61,366 bases of DNA from Bradyrhizobium nanningense (GTDB taxonomy: Bacteria; Pseudomonadota; Alphaproteobacteria; Rhizobiales; Xanthobacteraceae). Positions 8,486 through 16,671 of this stretch are shown piece after piece. The stretch covers positions 1 to 61,366 of the forward strand of contig NZ_LBJC01000012.1 in assembly GCF_004114535.1 (NCBI RefSeq), read 5' to 3'. A program made the translations under genes and the position numbers. The notes beneath the pieces are model-generated. The model saw only the letters and a program-made list of their open reading frames with translations. It did no database searches and was not told the origin of the DNA. Positions within the stretch are counted from its first letter, which is position 1, and each line of letters opens with the position of its first letter.

Positions 8486-9862
8486 ATGTCGTGCGCAGGC
8501 GATGGGAAGCAGGCCGTGATCGGAACCAGCCTCTGTAGATGGGCCATCAGTTACTTCGCGGTCGCAATCGCGTGGCTGCTGCTCGCGGAAGTGCTGATCG
8601 TCGCAGGATTCGGTTTTCCGAATCACGACATCGGCGGCCCGGACACGCTCGTCATCGTTCACTTGATTAGCATCGGCTGGTTGAGCACGGTGCTGTGCGG
8701 CGCGCTGTTCCAGTTCGTGCCGGTGCTGGCCGCAAGGTCGCTCTATGCGGAGCGCTGGACGCTGCCGGCTCTTGCGCTGCTGACGCTGGGGCTGACTGTC
8801 CTGCTCGCAGGCTTTTTGGGTTTGGGCGGGCACATCAGCGGGCCGCCCTGGCTGCTTCCCGTCGGAGCTGGCCTGCTGATTGCCGGTTTCACCCTGGTCG
8901 TTGCCAATCTCGGCATGACGCTCTGGTCGGCCCGCCCACTGCCGGGGCCTGCTCGGTTCGTCGCGGGCGGGCTTGCCTGCATCTGTGTCACGGCGGCATT
9001 CGGCGGCATGTTCTCGCTGGTGCTGTCCGGAACCGGTGTCGGTGCGCAATGGCCGGACCTGCTGGTCTCGGGCGTTCCGATCCACGCGATTGCGGGCCTT
9101 GGCGGCTGGCTGACATTCACGGCCATGGGCGTCAGCTATCGCCTGCTCGCCATGTTCATGCTCGCGCCCGACGGCGATGTGCGGCTCGGCCGGCTCGCCT
9201 GGCTTGCCGGCATCATCGCGCTGGCGATCGGACTTGTTGGTGGCGTGCTCGCACTCTGGCGCATGACGGGGCTCAATCTCGCGCTTCTGCTCGCAGCCGC
9301 CGCGGCGCTGCTGTCGCTGGCTGCCTACGGCCGTGACGTGCTCGGCTTGTACAGAACCCGCAAACGTCGCGCGCTCGAGCTGAACACGCGCATGAGCTTC
9401 GTTGCGCTGGCGAGCCTCGTCGCCGCCGCAATCCTTGGTGCCGCGTTTGTCGCGACCGGCTCGTTCCCGTCCCATGTCGGGGCGCTGGTCTTTCTCGTCG
9501 CGTTCGGTTGGCTCACTGGCCTCGTGCTCGCCAATCTCTACAAGATCGTCCCGTTCCTGACCTGGCTCGAGACTTACGGTCCGGTGATGGGCAGAGTGCC
9601 GACGCCCCGCGTACAGGATCTCGTTGCCGAGCGCCGCGCGTTGAAGTGGTTCGTGCTGTTCTTTGCCGGAAGCTGGGCGGCAACGTTGATGCTCCTGATC
9701 GAGGCGCCCCTCGGCTTCCGCGTCGCTGTCGCGGTCGTGATGGTTGCGACGCTCGGTCTGAGCGAGGAGTTCATCAGGGCCCGGCGGCTTGCGGATGTGG
9801 CGGAGCCGCTACGCCTGCCTACGGGAGCAGCTGCGCCCCATCTCCTGATCTCGCGGAACTGA
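8486..9862 (+). CDS. Polytopic membrane protein with three His...GWL repeats, haem-copper-oxidase-subunit-I-like
   Basis: A 458-residue protein made almost entirely of hydrophobic helices (about twelve). Three spaced copies of a similar motif are visible: His then a GWL and a downstream Gly/Pro-rich helix end (H59...GWL 64-66 ...FQFVPVL; H200...GWL 207-209 ...SYRLLAMFML; H330...GWL 341-343 ...YKIVPFLTWL). The first has the look of uncharacterised proteins annotated as haem-copper oxidase subunit I-like or NnrS-like, which often sit in denitrification or low-oxygen loci. I do not see a full oxidase ligand set, so oxidase activity is not claimed. The start is uncertain: ATG at 8486 or GTG at 8516, the latter after GGGAAG. 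It heads an operon with DUF2249 and DUF59 proteins and has an FNR-like box upstream. Confidence 0.65.
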   Translation: MSCAGDGKQAVIGTSLCRWAISYFAVAIAWLLLAEVLIVAGFGFPNHDIGGPDTLVIVHLISIGWLSTVLCGALFQFVPVLAARSLYAERWTLPALALLTLGLTVLLAGFLGLGGHISGPPWLLPVGAGLLIAGFTLVVANLGMTLWSARPLPGPARFVAGGLACICVTAAFGGMFSLVLSGTGVGAQWPDLLVSGVPIHAIAGLGGWLTFTAMGVSYRLLAMFMLAPDGDVRLGRLAWLAGIIALAIGLVGGVLALWRMTGLNLALLLAAAAALLSLAAYGRDVLGLYRTRKRRALELNTRMSFVALASLVAAAILGAAFVATGSFPSHVGALVFLVAFGWLTGLVLANLYKIVPFLTWLETYGPVMGRVPTPRVQDLVAERRALKWFVLFFAGSWAATLMLLIEAPLGFRVAVAVVMVATLGLSEEFIRARRLADVAEPLRLPTGAAAPHLLISRN

Positions 9863-9874
9863 AAGGAGACTGCA

Positions 9875-10384
9875 ATGACCGAATTCATCGACGTCGACGT
9901 CCGGCCGATCCTGCGTGCAGGCGGCGAGCCGTTCTCGATCATCATGGCCGCGCTCGAGCGGCTCGTGCCCGGGGAGGGGCTGCGGCTGTACGCCCCCTTC
10001 AAGCCGGTCCCTCTGTTCGACGTCATGGCGCGCAGGGGCTTTGCCCATCGGGAAGCCGAGCTCGAAGGCGGCGAATGGGAAATCCGCTTCATGCCGAACG
10101 ATGGTTCGGTCGAAGCCGCTGAGCCGACCTCCGCTGCCTTGAGCGACGGCGATTGGCCGGAGCCGGTGCTGCATCTGGACAACCGCGACCTCGATCCGCC
10201 CGAGCCGATGGTTCGCATTCTGGCTGCCTTGGAGCGGCTCGCGCCTGGGCAGACACTCTGCGCCTTACTCAGTCGTGAGCCGGTCTTCCTTTTTCGGGAG
10301 TTGACCAAACGCGGCCATCACTGGCGTGGCGGCTTCACGTCGCAGAAGGATGCCTATCAACTGACGGTGAGGGTGCGCGAATGA
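9875..10384 (+). CDS. Tandem DUF2249 domain protein
   Basis: A 169-residue soluble protein with two similar halves. Each has a 'D-V/N-R-x(3-6)-P-x-x-x-I-x-A-A-L-E-R-L-x-P-G-x-x-L' segment (about residues 7-40 and 102-133) followed by 'P-V-x-L/F-F-x-x-x-x-x-R-G'. This is the DUF2249 pattern, a TusA-like fold commonly found next to denitrification, NnrS and haem-related genes. The biochemical role is unknown. GAAAGGAG lies just upstream of the ATG, 12 bases after the preceding stop, and the gene overlaps the DUF59 gene by ATGA, so the three genes are probably co-translated. Confidence 0.8.
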   Translation: MTEFIDVDVRPILRAGGEPFSIIMAALERLVPGEGLRLYAPFKPVPLFDVMARRGFAHREAELEGGEWEIRFMPNDGSVEAAEPTSAALSDGDWPEPVLHLDNRDLDPPEPMVRILAALERLAPGQTLCALLSREPVFLFRELTKRGHHWRGGFTSQKDAYQLTVRVRE

Positions 10385-10704
10385 CGATCGACGATGATGA
10401 TCTCGTGGACCAGATAAGGCAGGCGCTGAAGGTCGTGATCGACCCGGAACTCGGGCACAACATCGTCGACCTCGGCTTCATCTATGATGTGTCGGTCGAC
10501 GACGGCGCCGCGCACATCACCATGACGGCGACGACACGCGGTTGCCCCGCCGCGTCCTTTCTGAAGGAGGGGGTCGCCAACAGCGCGTGCCTCGTTCCAG
10601 GCGTGGAATCGGTCGACGTCACCATGACGTTCGAGCCGCCCTGGCAGCCCTCGATGATCTCGCCGGGCGTCAGGTCGTCGCTCGGCTTTGCCGAGGTGAA
10701 TTGA
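10381..10704 (+). CDS. DUF59/MIP18-type iron-sulfur assembly factor
   Basis: A 107-residue cytoplasmic protein with the DUF59 (MIP18, PaaD/SufT-like) signature: helix 'LVDQIRQALKVVIDPELGHNIVDLGFIYDV', strand pairs, then a TTRGCP segment carrying the conserved Cys, and an EPPWQPSMISPGVR tail. Members act in Fe-S cluster delivery or maturation of oxygen-sensitive enzymes. The stop of the DUF2249 gene and this start overlap (ATGA), showing an operon with the DUF2249 and membrane proteins. In this context it may mature a low-oxygen Fe-S enzyme such as the nearby UbiU/UbiV; that partnership is inference. Confidence 0.85.
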   Translation: MTIDDDDLVDQIRQALKVVIDPELGHNIVDLGFIYDVSVDDGAAHITMTATTRGCPAASFLKEGVANSACLVPGVESVDVTMTFEPPWQPSMISPGVRSSLGFAEVN

Positions 10705-10783
10705 TCCGGGCGAGCGCGGTGACCGACGCCTCGGCGGCTAAAGCAGCATGGCTTCAGGTTGAATCGATGCCGCGGGGTGTTCA

Positions 10784-10926
10784 CCTCTCCCGCTTGCGGG
10801 AGAGGTCGGCGCGCTCCGGGCGATGCGAAGCATCGTCCCGCGCGCCGGGAGAGGGCTTTCTCCTCTTGGGGATTGTCCCACTGAGGATACACCCTCTCCT
10901 AGCCCTCTCCCGCAAGCGGGAGAGGG
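10784..10926. repeat. CTCTCCCGC palindromic intergenic repeat
   Basis: Two near-identical palindromes, CCTCTCCCGCTTGCGGGAGAGG (10784-10805; key core CCCGCTTGCGGG) and one at 10903-10926 with an AAG centre, bracket about 100 bases containing further short palindromes (GATGCGAAGCATC, CGCGCGCCGGG). The unit lies between the DUF59 gene and the convergent ubiX, so it may also serve as a bidirectional terminator. It belongs to a different family from the repeats at 8201 and 16672. Confidence 0.8.
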
Positions 10927-10972
10927 AGCGCACCTCCGTCGTTGCGGCGATCAAGTCTCATCCATCATTGCT

Positions 10973-11569
10973 TTAACCGCCCTCAGAGCCCTGGCCGGAC
11001 CAGACCTTTGCGGGTGCGCGAAGCTTCGTCAGGTCGAGCAGGTTGATCGCCCGGGCGGCGATCTGGTCGATCACCTCATCCAGCGACTGTGGCCTCAGAT
11101 AGAAGGCCGGCATCGGCGGGGCAATGATGGCGCCGATCTCGGTCGCCTGCAGCATGCTGCGCAAATGGCCGAGATGCAGCGGGCTCTCGCGGACCAGCAA
11201 CACCAGCCGGCGTCGCTCCTTGAGCTGTACGTCGGCCGCGCGCGTCAGGAGGTTGTCGAGCTGCCCCCAGGCGATGGCCGAGAGCGTACGGATCGAGCAC
11301 GGCGCCACGATCATGCCCGCGACCGGATACGAGCCGCTGGCGATCGCGGCGCCGATGTCCGAATGAAGATGGTGGCGGAAGGCGAGCGCGCGCAGCCGCG
11401 CGAGCGCGTCGCTCCCCACTTCTTCGCTCAGTGTACGCTCAGCCGCAGGCGAGACCACGAGGTGCACCGCGTAGTGCGGATTGTCGGCCAGCACTTCGAC
11501 GATGCGCATGCCGATCGCGGCGCCCGAGGCGCCGCTGATGCCGACGATGATGCCTTGCCGCCCGCTCAT
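10973..11569 (-). CDS. ubiX: Flavin prenyltransferase UbiX
   Basis: A 198-residue enzyme that prenylates FMN to make prenyl-FMN, the cofactor of UbiD decarboxylases. The N-terminus MSGRQGIIVGISGASGAAIG carries the GxSGAxG flavin-binding loop, and later VAPCSIRTLSAIAWG and the APPMPAFYLRPQS segment match the family. The start at 11569 overlaps the ubiD stop by ATGA (ubiD stop 11566-11568), so the two are translationally coupled; the upstream extension of the frame to 11917 is only antisense to ubiD. It converges on the DUF59 operon. Confidence 0.92.
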   Translation of the reverse strand: MSGRQGIIVGISGASGAAIGMRIVEVLADNPHYAVHLVVSPAAERTLSEEVGSDALARLRALAFRHHLHSDIGAAIASGSYPVAGMIVAPCSIRTLSAIAWGQLDNLLTRAADVQLKERRRLVLLVRESPLHLGHLRSMLQATEIGAIIAPPMPAFYLRPQSLDEVIDQIAARAINLLDLTKLRAPAKVWSGQGSEGG

Positions 11570-13119
11570 GTGAGGACCGGTGCGCGTGCGAGCATGCCGG
11601 AAAGGCCGAGGCTTGACCACATCGCATCGACACGTGCGACCACGGCGGGATCCATCGTCAGCGGAACGCCCCATTCGCGATCCGTCTCCGGCGGAATCTT
11701 TGTGGTGGCGTCGATGCCGAGCTTGCCGCCGAGTCCCGATTTCGGCGAGGCGAAGTCGAGATAGTCGATCGGCGTGTCGGTGAGGGTCACGAGGTCGCGC
11801 GAAGAGTCGCTGCGCGTCGAGACGGCCCACATCACGGCCTGCCAATCGCGGACGTCGATGTCGTCGTCGACCACGATCAGGAGTTTGGTGTAGCTGAACT
11901 GCGGCAGCATCGACCACAGGCCCAGCATCAGCCGCCGCGCCTGTCCGGGATAGCGCTTCTTGATCGCCGCGACCGCGATGCGGTAGGAGCAGGCCTCCGG
12001 CGGCAGCCAGCAGTCGGTCACCTCGGGGAATTGCTGTCGGATCAGCGGCACGAACAGACGGTTGAGCGCCTCGCCGATCCGCGACGGCTCGTCCGGCGGC
12101 CGGCCTGTGAAGGTCGAGAGGTAGACGGGCTGCCGCCTGTTGGTGATCGCCGTCACGCGCATCACGGGGAATTGCTCGACGGAATTATAGTACCCGGTGT
12201 GATCGCCATACGGACCCTCGGGCGCGGTTTCGGTCGCGGAGACGAAGCCCTCGATGACGATTTCGGCCTCAGCCGGGATCGCGAGCGGGACGGTGAGGCA
12301 GGGCGCGAGGTCGGGCCGTTCGCCGCGCAGAATTCCGGCGAAGCGCAGCTCCGACATTGTCTCGGGCAGCGGCAGCACCGCGGCCAGGGTGGTGGCTGGA
12401 TCGGCTCCGATGACGATCGCGACCGGCATTTCGCGCCCGATCGCCTTCCATTGCTGATGATGCTTGGCGCCGCCACGATGCGCGAGCCAGCGGATGATGG
12501 CGCGGTCGCGACCGAGCACCTGCATGCGGTAGACGCCGACGTTTTCCTCCTGGTCGGCCGTCGCGGAGTCCGGCGGCACGGTGATCACGAGTGGCCAGGT
12601 GATCAGCGGCGCCGGTTCGCCGGGCCAGCAGATCTGGACCGGCAATCTCGCGAGATCGATGTCCGGCCCCATCGTGACGCAATCCTGCACCGGTGCCGCC
12701 GCGCGCGTGCGCGGGCGCGTCGCCAGCGCGGCGCGGGCGAGCGGGAGCTTGTCGAAGGCGTCCCTGATGCTGTTCGGCGGTCGCGGCGCGCGGAGCTCGG
12801 CCATGAGCTCGCCAAGCTCTCCGAGGCGATCGGGTGCGATCCCCATTCCCCATGCGATCCGCTCGACCGTTCCGAACAGATTGGTGAGGAGCGGCATCTC
12901 CGAGGGACGGCCATCGGCTCTGACGGGCTGCTCGAACAATAATGCCGGTCCGTGTGCCTCAAGCACACGCCGATGGATTTCCGTGATCTCGTGGACGACG
13001 GAGACCTTCTCGCGAATGCGTCGCAACTGCCCCCGGCTTTCGATGAAGCGCAGAAAGTCGGTCAAGTCGCGAAAGCGCGGCACATCACGTTGCAACTGGA
13101 TAGGCTCCCAAAAAATCAC
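11566..13119 (-). CDS. ubiD: UbiD-family decarboxylase
   Basis: A 517-residue prenyl-FMN-dependent decarboxylase, in ubiquinone synthesis the step that removes the carboxyl group from polyprenyl-hydroxybenzoate. Family marks are FLRFIESRGQLRRI near the N-terminus, the MQVLGRDRAIIRWLAHRGGAKH segment, and the highly conserved EGPYGDHTGYYNSVEQFPV loop bearing active-site acids. The annotated GTG at 13119 gives a 10-residue extension; a downstream GTG giving MPRFRDLTDFLRF would match the usual N-terminus better. It is coupled to ubiX and divergent from ubiT, with an FNR-like box between. A dedicated substrate other than the quinone precursor cannot be excluded. Confidence 0.9.
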   Translation of the reverse strand: MIFWEPIQLQRDVPRFRDLTDFLRFIESRGQLRRIREKVSVVHEITEIHRRVLEAHGPALLFEQPVRADGRPSEMPLLTNLFGTVERIAWGMGIAPDRLGELGELMAELRAPRPPNSIRDAFDKLPLARAALATRPRTRAAAPVQDCVTMGPDIDLARLPVQICWPGEPAPLITWPLVITVPPDSATADQEENVGVYRMQVLGRDRAIIRWLAHRGGAKHHQQWKAIGREMPVAIVIGADPATTLAAVLPLPETMSELRFAGILRGERPDLAPCLTVPLAIPAEAEIVIEGFVSATETAPEGPYGDHTGYYNSVEQFPVMRVTAITNRRQPVYLSTFTGRPPDEPSRIGEALNRLFVPLIRQQFPEVTDCWLPPEACSYRIAVAAIKKRYPGQARRLMLGLWSMLPQFSYTKLLIVVDDDIDVRDWQAVMWAVSTRSDSSRDLVTLTDTPIDYLDFASPKSGLGGKLGIDATTKIPPETDREWGVPLTMDPAVVARVDAMWSSLGLSGMLARAPVLT

Positions 13120-13146
13120 AGCTAGCCGGCCTGTTTTTGGTCTTCA

Positions 13147-13160
13147 TTGTTCCGGCTCAA
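13147..13160. promoter_or_regulatory. FNR-like box TTGTTCCGGCTCAA between ubiD and ubiT
   Basis: A TTG-N8-CAA match located in the 76-bp divergent gap, 27 bases before the ubiD start and 35 bases before the ubiT start. The spacing is that of Crp/Fnr-family sites, and one box could serve both directions. It differs from the strict TTGAT-N4-ATCAA form in the inner positions, so which regulator would bind is unclear. Together with the box at 8425-8438 it suggests oxygen or NO control of the whole block. Confidence 0.4.
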
Positions 13161-13195
13161 ATACAGCGGTGTGCAATCCGTCCAGATGTGTCGCC

Positions 13196-13741
13196 ATGAA
13201 TGATCCGTCCGCCGTATCGCCCGGCCCGTTGCCGACGATTCCGCCGCTTGTCGCACTTGCCATGCGTCCTCTGCCTCTGCTGCCGTTGCAGCTCGTTCTC
13301 GGCGGTGTCCTGCAGCGGATCCACCGGCGCAACCCTGCCATATTCGACCGGCTGGGCGCGCACGCGCGCGCGCGGTTCGGTATCAAGCCGATTGATCTAC
13401 CGTTTGCCTTCGTGGTCGAGGCGAAGCCGCCGCGCGTGTCCGTCGTGCGCGAGCTGACGCCAGGGCTGGACGCGCGGATCTCGGCCTCGCTCGCCAATCT
13501 CCTGGCTCTGCTCGAAGGCAGGGTCGATGGCGATGCCTTGATGTTCTCGCGCGAGCTCGTCATCGAGGGCGATGTCGAGGCGGTGCTGGCGCTGCGCAAT
13601 ACGATCGACGACGCCCAGCTCGATCTTGCCACTGAACTGTCCTCGCTGTTCGGCCCGCTGGGCGCGCCGGCGAGGCGCGCCTTCGAGGCCGCGCGTGGAC
13701 ACGTGATCGGCTCATCGGGGCAAGGCGAGCAATCGAGATGA
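13196..13741 (+). CDS. ubiT: SCP2-domain protein UbiT, anaerobic ubiquinone synthesis
   Basis: A 181-residue SCP2 sterol-carrier-type lipid-binding protein. It has the hydrophobic N-terminal stretch PLPLLPLQLVLGGVLQRI, the central strands KPPRVSVVRELTPGLDARIS, and an LFSRELVIEGD-like pattern (MFSRELVIEGDVEAVLALRN), as in E. coli UbiT (YhbT). UbiT supports the oxygen-independent hydroxylations of ubiquinone synthesis with UbiU and UbiV, probably by binding the lipid intermediates. The start at ATG 13196 is supported by family length; the frame is open further upstream only as antisense to ubiD. It overlaps ubiU by four bases (ATGA). Confidence 0.88.
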   Translation: MNDPSAVSPGPLPTIPPLVALAMRPLPLLPLQLVLGGVLQRIHRRNPAIFDRLGAHARARFGIKPIDLPFAFVVEAKPPRVSVVRELTPGLDARISASLANLLALLEGRVDGDALMFSRELVIEGDVEAVLALRNTIDDAQLDLATELSSLFGPLGAPARRAFEAARGHVIGSSGQGEQSR

Positions 13742-14718
13742 TGGAACTGATCTGTCCCGCCGGGACGCCGGCGGCGCTGAAGAGCGCCATTGATGCCGGC
13801 GCCGACGCGATCTATTGCGGCTTCAACGATGAGACCAACGCGCGCAACTTTCCCGGGCTGAATTTCAGCCGCGACGAACTGCGCAAGGGGATCGCGCTGG
13901 CGCATGACCGCGGCGCGAAGATCCTGGTGGCCATCAACACCTTTCCGCGCGCCTCCGCCGTCGACATCTGGCATCGTGCGGTGGACGATGCCGTGAATGC
14001 CGGAGCCGATGCGCTGATCCTTGCCGACATCGGATTGATGGATTACACGGCGCGGCGCCATCCGAGCCAGCGTTTGCACGTCTCGGTTCAGGCCGCGGCC
14101 GCGAATCCGGATGCCATCGCCTTCTATGCCGAAAATTTCGGGGCGCGGCGCGTCGTGCTGCCGCGCGTCCTCAGCGTGCCTGAAATCGCCGAGATCACCC
14201 GGGAGTCGGCCTGCGAGACCGAGGTCTTCGTGTTCGGCGGCCTCTGCGTGATGGCCGAGGGGCGCTGTTCGCTGTCGTCCTATGCGACCGGCAAATCGCC
14301 GAACATGCAAGGCGTCTGCTCCCCTCCGAGCCATGTGACCTACGAACAGACGGCGGAGGGGACGAAGTCCAGTCTGGGCGGCTTCACTATCAACCGGTTC
14401 GGGGTGAGCGAGCCCGCCGGCTATCCGACGCTGTGCAAGGGCCGCTTCTCGACCGCGCAGGGCGCCGGCTACATTTTCGAGGACCCCGTCAGCCTGGACG
14501 CCACGACGCTGCTTAGGGGGTTGCGCGATGCCGGGGTCACCGCGCTCAAGATCGAGGGCCGTCAGCGCGGCCGCGCCTATGTCGAAAGCGTGGTGCGCCA
14601 TTTCCGTCATGCGCTCGCGGCGCTCGAGAGCGGGAGCGAGGCGGACATTGCGAGCCTGAAGCCGTTCACCGAAGGGCAGGCCTCCACGCTCGGCGCCTAT
14701 CGCAAGACCTGGCGTTAA
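13738..14718 (+). CDS. ubiU: U32-family hydroxylase subunit UbiU
   Basis: A 326-residue peptidase-U32-fold protein that, with UbiV, hydroxylates the quinone ring without oxygen, using prephenate as donor in E. coli. It opens MMELICPAGTPAALKSAIDAG, typical of the family. Four cysteines at 170, 177, 194 and 233 have exactly the spacing of the [4Fe-4S] ligands of E. coli UbiU (169, 176, 193, 232). The GGLCVMAEGRCSLSSY and YPTLCKGR segments surround them. The start overlaps the ubiT stop. Despite the U32 'peptidase' name, proteolysis is not expected. Confidence 0.93.
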   Translation: MMELICPAGTPAALKSAIDAGADAIYCGFNDETNARNFPGLNFSRDELRKGIALAHDRGAKILVAINTFPRASAVDIWHRAVDDAVNAGADALILADIGLMDYTARRHPSQRLHVSVQAAAANPDAIAFYAENFGARRVVLPRVLSVPEIAEITRESACETEVFVFGGLCVMAEGRCSLSSYATGKSPNMQGVCSPPSHVTYEQTAEGTKSSLGGFTINRFGVSEPAGYPTLCKGRFSTAQGAGYIFEDPVSLDATTLLRGLRDAGVTALKIEGRQRGRAYVESVVRHFRHALAALESGSEADIASLKPFTEGQASTLGAYRKTWR

Positions 14719-14745
14719 TCGTTTCGAATGTGTGAGGTCCGGAAG

Positions 14746-15681
14746 ATGCAACTCAGCCTCGGTCCAGTTCTGTACAATTGGGCGCCGGAACGCTGGCGCG
14801 ACTTCTATTTCCGTATCGCCGACGAAGCGCCGGTCGACGTCGTATCCGTCGGCGAGATCGTCTGCTCGAAACGATCGCCGTTCTTCGCAGACCACATCCC
14901 GGGCGTCGTCGAACGACTGCAGAGGGCGGGCAAGCAGGTGCTGCTGGGCTCGCTGATCCTGGTCTCGCTGCGGCGCGAACGCCGCCAGACCGAAGAGCTC
15001 GCAGCAGCCGAAGGCGTGCTGGTCGAGGTGAATGATCTGACCTGTCTCAGGGCGCTCGCAGGCCGGCCGCACGCCATCGGGCCCTTCGTCAACATCTACA
15101 ACGAGGCGAGCGCGGCCTTTCACGTCGCACAGGGGGCGCGGCGAATCTGTCTACCTCCGGAGCTGCCGCTGACCTCGGTGGCGGCGATCGCGAAGGCTGT
15201 TCCCATCGTCACGACCGAGGTGTTCGCGTTCGGCAGAGTGCCGCTCGCCATCTCGGCCCGTTGTTATCATGCGCGCCTTCACAAGCTGGCCAAAGACAAT
15301 TGCCGCTTCGTCTGTGAGAAGGATCCGGATGGTCTGCTGCTGAACACGCTGGAGCAGCAGGATTTCCTCACCGTCAACGGCGTGCAGACCCTGTCTCACA
15401 CCTGCGCCAATCTGCTGGGCGAGATCGGCCTATTGCGCGAGAGCAATGTCGGCTCGCTGCGCCTGTCGCCACAGGATTGCGACATGGTCGCCATCGTCAG
15501 GACCTTTCGCGACGTGCTCGACGGTCGTGACGATGTCGATAGCGGCAATCACCGACTTGCGGCGGCCTATCCTGGTGTGCCGTTCTCGAATGGGTTCCTG
15601 TGGGCCGAGCCAGGTCACCTCTATCGCCAGGCCCGATCAGGCGATGCGCAAGGCTCGGTGTCGCAGATCGGGGCCGTCTAA
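14746..15681 (+). CDS. ubiV: U32-family hydroxylase subunit UbiV
   Basis: A 311-residue U32-family partner of UbiU. Cysteines at 40, 173, 186 and 190 (IVCSKR; ARCYHARLHKLAKDNCRFVC) reproduce the spacing of the 4Fe-4S ligands of E. coli UbiV (39, 180, 193, 197; the last three spaced 13 and 4). ATG 14746 is preferred over ATG 14728 because GAGG precedes it at the right distance and the family begins with a similar 'M-x-L-S-L-G-P' start. It lies 27 bases after ubiU. The C-terminal tail (about the last 30 residues) is longer than the E. coli protein. Confidence 0.93.
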   Translation: MQLSLGPVLYNWAPERWRDFYFRIADEAPVDVVSVGEIVCSKRSPFFADHIPGVVERLQRAGKQVLLGSLILVSLRRERRQTEELAAAEGVLVEVNDLTCLRALAGRPHAIGPFVNIYNEASAAFHVAQGARRICLPPELPLTSVAAIAKAVPIVTTEVFAFGRVPLAISARCYHARLHKLAKDNCRFVCEKDPDGLLLNTLEQQDFLTVNGVQTLSHTCANLLGEIGLLRESNVGSLRLSPQDCDMVAIVRTFRDVLDGRDDVDSGNHRLAAAYPGVPFSNGFLWAEPGHLYRQARSGDAQGSVSQIGAV

Positions 15682-15770
15682 CCCGGATAGAGTTACGGCA
15701 GTGTCCGGACAATCCCAGGAACAGTTTCGGCGGCGCTCCGTTAGCGCAGCGAGCTTCCCGGGAGTTGTCC

Positions 15771-16628
15771 ATGACCGATTATCCAAAGCCTCCCTTTCCG
15801 CCGCAGCAGCAACCGATGCCCGGTTCGACGCGGGCGATGCAGCCTCGGCCGGATCACGGCGAGGAGAGTTACAAGGGCGCCGGGCGCCTGGCCGGAAAAA
15901 GGGCGCTGATCACCGGAGGCGACAGCGGCATCGGCCGTGCGGTCGCGATCGCCTATGCGCGTGAAGGTGCCGACATCGTCGTCTCTTATTTGAACGAGGA
16001 CGAGGATGCAGCCGAGGTCAAGGCGCTGGTGGAGCGGGAGGGACGCAAGGTCGTCCTCATTCCCGGCGACATCAGTAATCCCGATCACTGCCGGTCCATC
16101 GTGCGTCGCACCGTCGAAGAGTTCGGCGGCATCGATATCCTCGTCAACAATGCGGCGCATCAGGCCACGTTCAAGGACATCGGGGACATCAGCGACGAGG
16201 AATGGCAGCGCACGTTCGAGACCAACATCCACGCCATGTTCTATCTGACCAAGGCCGCGGTCCCTCATATGCGGCCGGGCGCTGCGATCATCAACACGGC
16301 GTCGGTGAACTCGGACATGCCAAACCCGAGCCTGCTGGCTTACGCCACGACCAAAGGGGCCATCCAGAATTTTACCGGCGGGCTTGCGCAGATGCTGGCC
16401 GAGAAGGGCATTCGGGTCAACGCCGTTGCCCCCGGTCCGATCTGGACGCCGCTCATACCCTCGACCATGTCGGAGGAAAGGGTCAAGAACTTCGGCAAGC
16501 AGGTCCCGATGCAGCGCGCCGGCCAGCCGGCCGAACTTGCAACCGCCTATGTCATGCTGGCCGATCCGCGCTCGAGCTACACCTCGGGGGCTACGCTCGC
16601 CGTCACCGGCGGCAAGCCGTTCATCTGA
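15771..16628 (+). CDS. Short-chain dehydrogenase/reductase (YghA/YhdF-like)
   Basis: A 285-residue classical SDR. A proline-rich N-terminal extension (YPKPPFPPQQQPMPGS) precedes the Rossmann core: TGGDSGIG nucleotide loop, DI...NNAA motif and the active site S...YATTK (INTASVNSDMPNPSLLAYATTK region), then an APGPIWTPL substrate loop. The N-terminal extension and the 'GKRALITGGDSGIGRAVAIAYAREGADIV' block match the YghA/YhdF-like oxidoreductase group, whose substrates are not settled. GGGAG lies before the ATG. It follows ubiV by about 90 bases; membership in the ubiTUV transcript is possible but unproven. Confidence 0.88.
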   Translation: MTDYPKPPFPPQQQPMPGSTRAMQPRPDHGEESYKGAGRLAGKRALITGGDSGIGRAVAIAYAREGADIVVSYLNEDEDAAEVKALVEREGRKVVLIPGDISNPDHCRSIVRRTVEEFGGIDILVNNAAHQATFKDIGDISDEEWQRTFETNIHAMFYLTKAAVPHMRPGAAIINTASVNSDMPNPSLLAYATTKGAIQNFTGGLAQMLAEKGIRVNAVAPGPIWTPLIPSTMSEERVKNFGKQVPMQRAGQPAELATAYVMLADPRSSYTSGATLAVTGGKPFI

Positions 16629-16671
16629 TCGAACGTGCCTAGAGCGTGGTGAGATCCGAGCGCGCGCCTCT

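Noticed and set aside
13144..15123. 659-codon open frame on the minus strand across ubiT, ubiU and ubiV
   Set aside because: It is antisense to three genes with clear motifs and overlapping starts; its residue composition (Arg/Gly/Ala/His-rich) is that of a GC-rich shadow frame.
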